DNA of 35,272 nucleotides from the NCBI GenBank assembly GCA_028279315.1, contig JANQNZ010000057.1, positions 1-35,272 on the forward strand, written 5' to 3'. Source of the DNA: Rhodophyticola sp. GTDB taxonomy: Bacteria > Pseudomonadota > Alphaproteobacteria > Rhodobacterales > Rhodobacteraceae. Below the pieces are notes generated by a model. The model made no database searches. It was not told the DNA's origin and worked only from the letters and a program-made list of their open reading frames with translations. Shown in pieces: positions 9,012-16,812 of the stretch. Position 1 is the stretch's first letter. Each line of letters starts with the position of its first letter. Both the position numbers and the translations under genes were made by a program.

Positions 9012-10037
9012 TCATGAGTTGATGATCCGTTCCAGAAGCATCTGCGGCACGGCGACGCCATCGGCCTCCGTCCGCTCCCGGGCGGCGTGTCTCCGGCTGC
9101 CAGGGAGGCGTGTGCCCTCCTCAGCGGTCAAGGCGGCGGTCAGATCGCTGAGCCGGTCGCCAAAGGCGCCGCCGGATAGCGCCTCGGTTTCAATCGCCAA
9201 GAAACACTGGCCGGTCCGAGGTGGCCCACCGATAGGGCCGGAGAAGGGGGAGGCGTCTTTCCCAAGGGTTGCACCCGCCAACGCGGCGGCGAAGACCTCG
9301 ACCATGAGACCCGCGCCAAAGCCTTTGTAACCGCCGGAGGGTGCCATGGACCCTTTGAGCGCCGCTTCGGCATCCGTGGTTGGATTGCCATTGGCATCGA
9401 AGGCCCAACCCGGTTCGATCTCCCGGCCTTCGCGCGCCCTCAACATGATCTCGGATTTCGCAATGGCGCTGGCCGATTGGTCGATGACAAACGCCGCGCC
9501 GCCCGTGCCATCTGGCGCTGCAAGCGCAAACGGGTTGGTGCCGATCACGGGCGTCTTGCCGCCCCACGGCGCGATGGAGGCGGGTGCGTTTGTAAAGCAA
9601 AGGCCGAGAAGTCCCGCCTCCGCAATCCGCTCCGCATGATGGCCCAGGACCCCGCAGTTATAGCTGTTATGGATCGTCAGCGCGGCCACTCCATGGCTTC
9701 TGGCCGCGCTGACAAGCGAGTCAAACCCCGCATCGATGGCCGGATGGGCAAAGCCGTCGCCCGCATCGACGCGGATCGCGGCGGGTTTTGGGTGGCGGAC
9801 CTCTGGCACCGCCTCACCCGCAACCTTCCCGACCCTGAGATGCTCCGCATAGATCGGGATATACATCAGCCCATGACTGCGAATACCGTCCCGTTCGGCC
9901 TGACGGGTGGAGCGGGCGACAGACGCAGCCGCGGTGGCGCTGGCGCCTGCCCGGGCAAGCGTGTCGCGGGCCAAGGCCTCCACATCGTCCAGGCTGAGCC
10001 GTTCGTCTATCTGGCGCTCATTCATACCCTCAGTCAT
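9012..10037 (-). CDS. Ldh-family (malate/L-lactate dehydrogenase type, Ldh_2) oxidoreductase
   Basis: ERDGIRSHGLMYIPIYAEHLRVG, NSYNCGVLGHHAERIAEAGLLGLCFTNAPASIAPWGGKTPVIGTNPFALAAP, GGYKGFGAGLMVEVFAAALAGA. Start placed at MTEGMNERQ (10037) rather than ORF-track 10142. Confidence 0.9.
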   Translation of the reverse strand: MTEGMNERQIDERLSLDDVEALARDTLARAGASATAAASVARSTRQAERDGIRSHGLMYIPIYAEHLRVGKVAGEAVPEVRHPKPAAIRVDAGDGFAHPAIDAGFDSLVSAARSHGVAALTIHNSYNCGVLGHHAERIAEAGLLGLCFTNAPASIAPWGGKTPVIGTNPFALAAPDGTGGAAFVIDQSASAIAKSEIMLRAREGREIEPGWAFDANGNPTTDAEAALKGSMAPSGGYKGFGAGLMVEVFAAALAGATLGKDASPFSGPIGGPPRTGQCFLAIETEALSGGAFGDRLSDLTAALTAEEGTRLPGSRRHAARERTEADGVAVPQMLLERIINS

Positions 10038-10647
10038 CCCCATCCACCGCCCCGGCACCGGCGCCAAAGGCCCGGGATTGTGCGGTCGCCGGGACCAACG
10101 TCTTCGCGGCAAGCGCGCCTGCTTGGGCCCAGGTGGCGTCATCGGGCGCTCTTCGCGGCTGGACTGCTGGCTTGATCACGCCAGGCGCCCCAAGACTGAG
10201 CCGGAGGATTTTGTCCTCCGGCGCGCGATGGGGTGCTCCCTCCAACGCCCCGGATGTCACGGTCGCCGTCAAGGCGCCCGACAGCACCAGAGTCTGACCG
10301 GTCTGGGCCGAGGCATAACCCGCCAGCGCCAGAACCAAATCCGGCGCGTCCGTTAACGCGAGAGAGACCGGGCCTTCCCCCGCCAAGACCAGATCAAGCG
10401 CCGCCGGTCCCGCGACGCCAGCAGGTGCCAGGCCGATTTGCCAGTCCCCCGGCGTGTCCTGGCGCGCCTCAACCGGGTCTGGCTTCGCGCCCAAGGCCGC
10501 CATGGCCACTCCGACGCCATCCCCGCCTTGGCTTGAGAGCCAGGCGGCGGCTTGGCCGAGGTCCTGGGCCAGCCCCAGGGGCCAGCCCGCGCCGCGGGCG
10601 GCATCGCTCATTCGTTTGGCGATTTCGTTGAGGGAAGGCGCTGTCAT
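10030..10647 (-). CDS. DUF3726-like protein
   Basis: 205 aa; MTAPSLNEIAKRMSDAARGAGWPLGLAQDLGQAAAWLSSQGGDGV; start overlaps the upstream stop by 4 nt, 8-nt overlap with Ldh gene. Confidence 0.6.
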   Translation of the reverse strand: MTAPSLNEIAKRMSDAARGAGWPLGLAQDLGQAAAWLSSQGGDGVGVAMAALGAKPDPVEARQDTPGDWQIGLAPAGVAGPAALDLVLAGEGPVSLALTDAPDLVLALAGYASAQTGQTLVLSGALTATVTSGALEGAPHRAPEDKILRLSLGAPGVIKPAVQPRRAPDDATWAQAGALAAKTLVPATAQSRAFGAGAGAVDGDD

Positions 10648-12341
10648 GCGGCCTCAGAGATCGGGGACCAGAGCGCCCAATCATCGGGGTTGGCCGTGGC
10701 GATATCGGTGGTCAGCGGCGCGCCCTGGCAGAGCGTGATCCGCGTCCAGCGGTCCGATTTTGGGTCGAACCGCGTGGCGCCGAAGAAGGCCAGTTTGAAG
10801 CGCAAAAGGTCGATCGGGCGGCAGGCCCGGCCGATCAGATTGTCGCGGATTTCGCCATAGGGATGATGGGCGATGCTTTGGACCCGGGTCACGACATGCC
10901 GCTCTTCGGGATGACGCATCAGGAAGGCGGCCACGCGGTCCTCGGGTTGGCCCTCATGCACCCTGCGCCACAGCTCTTGCACCTGCCGGGCGATATCCAG
11001 CGGGCTTTCCAACTCCGCCCCGGGCTCCTGGGCGCGGATACCAAGCCGCGGCTCGGACTTGTCCTCCGACACGTACCAGAATTGATGGGTTTCGTCGGGC
11101 CGCTCGAAATCGATCTTCAGCGCCCAATCATAGGCCTCCCGGATCAAACGCGAGAGGTCGGCCAGCGTCATACTTGGGTCGAGGCGGGGCGGCAGCCCGG
11201 TCTGCATCGTCCTGGCCAAATCGTCGATCAGGCCCCCATGGGGCTCCAGCACAACCGAGACCAGGCATTCCTGCGCCTCCAACCCGTAAGCTGAGGCCGC
11301 CAAGAGCAGGCCTTCCCAAGGCTTGGGCCCGGACAGGCTGCCAGTCCCGGTCAGGGCTTGGATGCCCAGAAGATCACCCCGAAGCTCCTGAATACGCACC
11401 ATCTGTATCTGGTCCTCCACCGACCAGCTGTCGGCATGGGCCATCGCCTGATCCAGCGCCGCCGCAAACCCCGCGCGCTGCGCAGGGGTGGCCCGTGGCA
11501 GGGCGCGGACGCGGGCCAGTGCGGTTTCCCGCGCATGGACCCAGGCATGGGTCAGTTCGGGATGGGTGACGAGAAACGGCGCCATCCCAAGCCCTGTGGC
11601 ATTGCCGATGCCCAAGATACGCTTGTTCTCATCCGAAAGTCGCGCGGCCCGATCTGGCGCTTGGGCCACTGCCAGATGCTCCACCAGGTCATGGGTGAAG
11701 GCCCGGATCAGCCAGACGGTCAGCATCTCGGCTTGAAAGGCGATCTCCAGCCCCGGACGTGCGGCAATTTCAGAGCGGTCCGCAATGCCGAATTTGCCAT
11801 TGCCGTACACCGCCGTGGTTCGCATCAGATAACCGGTTTCGATCAGCTTCTCTCGGTCAGGCTGATGCCCCGCGGCCAGCGCGTCGACCACATGGGCGAA
11901 CAGCCGCACACTCCGATTGGCACGGCTCAGCACCAATTCGCGCGACGTGAACCGGCCCGCCTCTTGCAGCGGTACATTGGCCCCAAGCCGGTCGAGATCG
12001 TCATGGGTTGGGATGCCGTCGAAAAGCGCAAATGTCGCGTCCCATTTCTCGGCAATCACCCGGTCGGTCCGCTCCTCCGGCGGCAAATGGTGCGACAAGG
12101 CGACAAGGGCGTAGGTATGTCCGCCGAGAGTGAGAGTATAGACCGCCCGGCCATAGCCCTCATCCGACATCTCCCAAAGCCGCCGGGTCACCACCACCTG
12201 ATCGGTGTGCAACCGCCGCATCAGGACACGGAGGAAGCTCAGCCGGGTGGGGAAGCTCGCACCCATGCGCGACAGCCGCATCACCTGGGCAGGCATACGC
12301 ATCGGGGCCAGGCCGCCCCCGGCCTCTGAGAACTCATCCAT
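10644..12341 (-). CDS. Conserved protein of unknown function (~565 aa)
   Basis: Continuous ORF; start set at MDEFSEAGGGLAPMRMPAQVMRLSRMGASFPTRLSFLR (12341), which overlaps the dipeptidase stop by 8 nt. No motif recognised. Confidence 0.75.
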   Translation of the reverse strand: MDEFSEAGGGLAPMRMPAQVMRLSRMGASFPTRLSFLRVLMRRLHTDQVVVTRRLWEMSDEGYGRAVYTLTLGGHTYALVALSHHLPPEERTDRVIAEKWDATFALFDGIPTHDDLDRLGANVPLQEAGRFTSRELVLSRANRSVRLFAHVVDALAAGHQPDREKLIETGYLMRTTAVYGNGKFGIADRSEIAARPGLEIAFQAEMLTVWLIRAFTHDLVEHLAVAQAPDRAARLSDENKRILGIGNATGLGMAPFLVTHPELTHAWVHARETALARVRALPRATPAQRAGFAAALDQAMAHADSWSVEDQIQMVRIQELRGDLLGIQALTGTGSLSGPKPWEGLLLAASAYGLEAQECLVSVVLEPHGGLIDDLARTMQTGLPPRLDPSMTLADLSRLIREAYDWALKIDFERPDETHQFWYVSEDKSEPRLGIRAQEPGAELESPLDIARQVQELWRRVHEGQPEDRVAAFLMRHPEERHVVTRVQSIAHHPYGEIRDNLIGRACRPIDLLRFKLAFFGATRFDPKSDRWTRITLCQGAPLTTDIATANPDDWALWSPISEAA

Positions 12342-13314
12342 CACAGCCGTCAAACACCCGGTCGAAATAGGACAGCCAATTTGTGCCCATGATGCCAGCG
12401 ATTTCGGATTTGTCGAATCCGACCGCGGCCAAGCCTCGGGCCAGGCCAGGAAAATCACGGTTGTCGTGGAAGAAGGCCGGTTGCGGCGGGAAGCCGGGAT
12501 TGGCGGCGGAGCCCTCGCCATAATCCACGTCTTTGGTCCAGCGCCCGCTGCGCATCCAGACCACCACGCTGTCGGGCTGGTCCTGGCACAAATCGGAGCC
12601 GATGCCGAGATGGGCGGCGCCATAGCGCTCTGCCGCCTCCGCGACCATCCGGCAGAAATTCTCAAGTGTGCACTCGGACCCGTCTTTCAGATGGTGCGGG
12701 TAAAGCGAAAACCCCAGCATCCCGCCGGTCTCAGACAGCGCCTTCAGCACCGTGTCGGATTTGTTGCGCCTTGCGGGGTGCCACCAATCAGGATTGGCAT
12801 GGGTGATGGCAATCGGTTGGCGGGACTGCTCAATCGCGTCCAAGGTCGAACGCTCCGCCGAATGGGACATGTCGATCACCATGCCAAGGCGGTTCATCTC
12901 GGCCACTACCTCTCGCCCCATCCGGGTCAGGCCGGGATCATAGTCTTCATAACAGCCCGTCGCCAGCAGGCTTTGGTTGTTATAGCTGAGTTGCATGACC
13001 CGAAGGCCAAGCCGGTGCAGGATCTCCAGAAGATCAATGTCGTCTTCCATGGGGGAGGGGTTCTGCGCGCCATAAAGAATGGCGGTCTTGCCCGACGCCT
13101 CCGCCGCACGGATATCCGCCGTGGTATAGGCATGGGTGATGAGGTTAGAATGGGCGGCGAAGCGGCGGTTCCACGCTTCCATCTGCAAGACCGTCTCCCG
13201 AAAGGTCTCGTGATAGGCGATGGTCACATGCACCGCCGTCAGCCCACCCTCGCGCATCTGGCGGAACACCGTCTCGGACCAGTTCGCATATTGTAGGGCG
13301 TCGATGCGGATCAT
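12334..13314 (-). CDS. Membrane dipeptidase (peptidase M19)-like protein with altered metal-ligand motifs
   Basis: MIRIDALQYANWSETVF...REVVAEMNRLGMVIDMSHSAERSTLDAIEQSRQPIAITHANPDWWHPARRN...HLGIGSDL...IMGTNWLSYFDRVF. Confidence 0.85.
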   Translation of the reverse strand: MIRIDALQYANWSETVFRQMREGGLTAVHVTIAYHETFRETVLQMEAWNRRFAAHSNLITHAYTTADIRAAEASGKTAILYGAQNPSPMEDDIDLLEILHRLGLRVMQLSYNNQSLLATGCYEDYDPGLTRMGREVVAEMNRLGMVIDMSHSAERSTLDAIEQSRQPIAITHANPDWWHPARRNKSDTVLKALSETGGMLGFSLYPHHLKDGSECTLENFCRMVAEAAERYGAAHLGIGSDLCQDQPDSVVVWMRSGRWTKDVDYGEGSAANPGFPPQPAFFHDNRDFPGLARGLAAVGFDKSEIAGIMGTNWLSYFDRVFDGCDG

Positions 13315-13419
13315 GGGGCGCGGCCCTCCCCCAGGCTGCCAAGGTCTGGGGAGTTCAGCAGAAAATGCGTTCACCCGGCAAGAAGAAATGGAGGCCGCGC
13401 GGCAGGCCGGGACCGTGCC

Positions 13420-14364
13420 TTACCCTTCAATCACCAGATCGGGGAAGCGGCCTGCGGTTTCTCGGATCAGTTGCGCCAACCGCCCATAAGCGGCGCCCGC
13501 GCCCGTGGCCGACCGCCAGACAAGCCCAATCGAGCGCGCAAAGCGGCGGCCGCGGAAGGGCCGTACGGCGACGTCCAGCGCCCGGCCTTCGATTTCGGAT
13601 TTCACATAGAGCGCCGGCAGGAAGGTGGCCCCCATCCCCATCGCCACCATTTGGCGCAGCGCGTCGAGCGACGTGCCCTCATAGTCGCGGGAGAGGTTTG
13701 CACCGGTCTCCATGCACAGGGCCGAGATTTGATCGTGCAGCGTATAGGCGGGTGAGAGCGACAGGATGGTCTGCCCAGCCAAATCAGGGCCGTCCAGCAT
13801 CGCCCGCTCGGTCAGCGGATGCTCCGTGGGCAGGGCCACGGACAGCGGTTCCCGAAACAGGCGCTCGATGGTCAGGGCCGCGCCAGAGACGGGGAGTTGC
13901 GTCAGGATCAGGTCGTGGACGCCGTCATTCAGCTCGCGCAGGAGATCGCGTGGGGCGGCCTCGCGGATGTAAAGCCGAAGGTCGGGATGGGTGCGGTGCA
14001 GATCGCCAACCACATGGGGCATCAGATAGGGTCCAAGCGTCGCAGAGGTGCCAAGGCGAATCGTGCCGCCCAAGCCCGATTGCAGCGTCACTGATAGGTC
14101 GAGAATCCCTTGCGTCGCATCCAGAATGTCCCGCGCGCGCTTTGACACTTCGCGCCCTGCAAGCGTCAGCCGCACCGGCCCGCGGCCCCGTTCGACCAAT
14201 GTGAGCCCCAGGGATTCCTCTAAGGTTTTGATCTGAACCGACAGTGAGGGTTGAGAAATCCCACAGGATTCAGCAGCTTCGCGGAAATGCGCCGTTTCTT
14301 CGAGCGCCACAAGATAACGCATCTGGCGGAGTGTCAGCGGCGGGACGGAGACGGGCATTGGCAC
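13420..14364 (-). CDS. LysR-family regulator, OxyR-like (paralogue 1)
   Basis: 314 aa; LTLRQMRYLVALEETAHFREAAESCGISQPSLSVQIKTLEESLGLTLVERGRGPVRLT; C-terminal TSLDALRQMVAMGMGATFLPALYV as in OxyR. Confidence 0.92.
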   Translation of the reverse strand: MPMPVSVPPLTLRQMRYLVALEETAHFREAAESCGISQPSLSVQIKTLEESLGLTLVERGRGPVRLTLAGREVSKRARDILDATQGILDLSVTLQSGLGGTIRLGTSATLGPYLMPHVVGDLHRTHPDLRLYIREAAPRDLLRELNDGVHDLILTQLPVSGAALTIERLFREPLSVALPTEHPLTERAMLDGPDLAGQTILSLSPAYTLHDQISALCMETGANLSRDYEGTSLDALRQMVAMGMGATFLPALYVKSEIEGRALDVAVRPFRGRRFARSIGLVWRSATGAGAAYGRLAQLIRETAGRFPDLVIEG

Positions 14365-14369
14365 ACGTT

Positions 14370-14386
14370 CTTAGTTTTTTACTATC
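14370..14386. promoter_or_regulatory. OxyR/LysR-type half-site-like motif upstream of OxyR-like paralogue 1
   Basis: CTTAGTTTTTTACTATC; reverse strand GATAG-TAAAAAA-CTAAG resembles the ATAG-N7-CTAT OxyR element with one imperfect arm. Confidence 0.35.
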
Positions 14387-14555
14387 AAATCTTCATATGC
14401 GATTGTGTTTTCCCTTTGCAAGCCCTGTGCCATATTCGATCTTGATCAAGGGGGATCACAACGGACATGTGGGCACGCGCGTGTTTGTTGTTGGTGGATC
14501 TGCTTTGCTGGTTGTCTAGTCCCTTCCAGCATTCACGGACTCGCAGAAACACCTT

Positions 14556-14608
14556 TTCGGATGACCCTGCTCCGGTCCCTGCCGTCAACCGGGGTGGGGT
14601 CATCCGAA
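14556..14608. other. Long nested stem-loop in intergenic region
   Basis: TTCGGATGACCC ... GGGTCATCCGAA (12-bp perfect arms) enclosing CCGGT ... ACCGG. Confidence 0.7.
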
Positions 14609-14611
14609 CCC

Positions 14612-14625
14612 TTGATTTAAATCAA
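14612..14625. promoter_or_regulatory. FNR/FnrL-type box
   Basis: TTGATTTAAATCAA, exact match to TTGAT-N4-ATCAA; inside 16-bp palindrome CTTGATTTAAATCAAG (14611-14626). Confidence 0.7.
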
Positions 14626-14766
14626 GACGATCGGTGGTGAATTGCTTTCGCGGGCGCTATGTGGCGCCGTCGGGATGTGCGTATTTTTGGAAAGATGAAG
14701 GTGGAGAAGGGCGTGTTTGTTTGCCGCCCGGCGATAGACTGACGCCCCACTTTCTATTGCTCCGCG

Positions 14767-15687
14767 TTAGTCGATGACTGTGACTTCGGGCGCGGTGTCG
14801 CGCAGGATACGGCGGAGGATTTGGGCAAGCTCGGCAAAGGCCTCCCCCCGCGCGGCGGTTTTGCGCCAGACCATGCCGATGGAACGGAACGGCACGGGGC
14901 CGGAGAGTGGGCGCGCGGTCACAAGCGTGTTGGGCCGCACTTCGGAGCGCACATAGAGCGCGGGCAGGAGGGAAATCCCCAGCCCCATCGCCACCATCTG
15001 CCGGATCGTATCCAGCGAGGTCGCCTCATAGTCAAGGCTGAGATCGGCGCCCACATCCTCGCAGATTTGTCGAATTTGCTCATGCAGGCGGTGGCCTGGT
15101 TCGAGGGTCAGGATTGTCTCGCCCCTCAATATGTCGCGGTCGATCTGCGTTTTTGCGGCAAGCGGATGGTCGGTGGCCATGACGGCCAGGAGTGGCTCCC
15201 GGAATAGGCGCTGGCTTTCCAGATCGGCCCGGGTGATCGGCAGCGGGAAGAAAAGAAGGTCAAGCGTGCCGTCGTCGACGCGCGCGAGGAGGTCGCCGGC
15301 CAGACCCTCGCGGACATAAAGCTTCAGGTCTGGATGACGCGCGTGAAGGTCAGGGATGACAAGTGGCAGAAGGTAGGAGCCAAGGGATTGCACCACGCCC
15401 ACGCGGATCGTGCCGCCCAACGGGTGCTGCCCTTGCTGCGCCAAGGCCTTGATGTCGTCCACATCGCGCAGGACGGCACGGGCGCGCGACGCGATCTCGG
15501 CCCCGGTTGGTGTCAAAACCACCCGCGCGCGGGAGCGTTCCACCAACTGGATGCCAAGCTTCGCCTCCAACTCCTTCAATTGTCCCGAGAGCGTTGGTTG
15601 GGTCACATGCGCCCGCTCTGCCGCGCGGCGGAAATGCAGCGTGTCGGCGACGGCGACCAAATAGCGGAGTTGTTGCAGGGTCGGCAT
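14767..15687 (-). CDS. LysR-family regulator, OxyR-like (paralogue 2)
   Basis: MPTLQQLRYLVAVADTLHFRRAAERAHVTQPTLSGQLKELEAKLGIQLVERSRARVVLTPTG; TSLDTIRQMVAMGLGISLLPALYVRSE. ATG at 15687 preferred over the upstream TTG at 15702. Confidence 0.92.
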   Translation of the reverse strand: MPTLQQLRYLVAVADTLHFRRAAERAHVTQPTLSGQLKELEAKLGIQLVERSRARVVLTPTGAEIASRARAVLRDVDDIKALAQQGQHPLGGTIRVGVVQSLGSYLLPLVIPDLHARHPDLKLYVREGLAGDLLARVDDGTLDLLFFPLPITRADLESQRLFREPLLAVMATDHPLAAKTQIDRDILRGETILTLEPGHRLHEQIRQICEDVGADLSLDYEATSLDTIRQMVAMGLGISLLPALYVRSEVRPNTLVTARPLSGPVPFRSIGMVWRKTAARGEAFAELAQILRRILRDTAPEVTVID

Positions 15688-15788
15688 GAGTTTGATCGGC
15701 AATCTCTATCAAAAACAGGTTTAGTTTCGATTGGATCAATCGGCAAGCCCGCTCTATGTCGCCTGCGAGGGAAATGGGGAGTGGGCGG

Positions 15789-16754
15789 ATGCAGCGCTTC
15801 AAGAGCATTTTGGCGCTATTGACCGAGGACAGCCTGCACGAGGTTGCGCTGGAGCGCGCCGTGCATCTGGCCAAGCTGAATGATGCCGCGCTGACCTTGG
15901 TCGATGTGATCGACGCGGCGCCGGGGGAGCTCAGTCGCCTTTGGTCGGCGATCCAAGGGGGTCGCGGGGCCGAGATCGAGGAAGATGTCATCGCTTATCA
16001 CCGCGACCGGCTGGCCAAACTGGCCGATAAGGCGCGGGGCGAAGGGGTTGAGGTCACCGAAGCTGTCTTGCAGGGCAGCACCTTTGTCGAAGTCATCCGC
16101 ATGGTTCTGCGCGAAGGCCATGACATGGTGATCAAAGGCGCGACGGCGGCGCCCCATGGCCGGGGGGTCTTGAAGGGCGTCGATATGCACCTTTTAAGGA
16201 AATGCCCGTGCCCGGTTTGGATGCTGAAAGGCCCGGGCGACGGGAATTTCGACACGATCCTGGCCACGGTCGATCCCGAACCCCATGGCGATGCGGCGCG
16301 GGACCGGTTGGATCGGATGGTTCTGGATCTCGCCACCTCGATGGCGGAGCGGGACAAAGCCGTTTGCCATGTGGCCCATGTCTGGCGCCTGCAGGAGGAA
16401 TATGCGCTGCGCCATGGCCGCTATACCTCCAAATACCAAGGTGAGGTCGACCGGATGGTTGAGCGGGAGAAGGATCAGGCCAGGGATCGGCTGGATGCGT
16501 TGATGGCCGATTACCCGCAGGTGAGCCGCGCCCATGTGCATATGATCAAAGGCCTGCCCGGCGACGCGATTGCGGAGTATGCCGAGGCGCACAAACCCGA
16601 TCTGATTGTCATGGGGACGGTGGGGCGCACCGGCATCAGCGGCTTCATCATGGGCAACACGGCTGAGACCATTCTGCACCGGGTCGATTGCGCGGTGATT
16701 GCGGTGAAGCCTGAGGGGTTCGTGTCCCCCGTGACATTGGAAAAAGCGGGCTAG
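15789..16754 (+). CDS. Universal stress protein, tandem two-domain
   Basis: MQRFKSILALLTEDSLHEVALERAVHLAKLNDAALTLVDVIDAAP...; C-terminal GTVGRTGISGFIMGNTAETIL UspA nucleotide-binding signature. Confidence 0.9.
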   Translation: MQRFKSILALLTEDSLHEVALERAVHLAKLNDAALTLVDVIDAAPGELSRLWSAIQGGRGAEIEEDVIAYHRDRLAKLADKARGEGVEVTEAVLQGSTFVEVIRMVLREGHDMVIKGATAAPHGRGVLKGVDMHLLRKCPCPVWMLKGPGDGNFDTILATVDPEPHGDAARDRLDRMVLDLATSMAERDKAVCHVAHVWRLQEEYALRHGRYTSKYQGEVDRMVEREKDQARDRLDALMADYPQVSRAHVHMIKGLPGDAIAEYAEAHKPDLIVMGTVGRTGISGFIMGNTAETILHRVDCAVIAVKPEGFVSPVTLEKAG

Positions 16755-16812
16755 ATCAGGGAAATGGCGCTGCGCGGCAGGGCGGCTTTGAGGCAAAAGA
16801 AGAGGATCGGGC

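Noticed and set aside
14441-14458. CTTGATCAAGGGGGATCA as a second FNR box
   Set aside because: Half-site spacing does not fit TTGAT-N4-ATCAA; only the 14612-14625 site matches.
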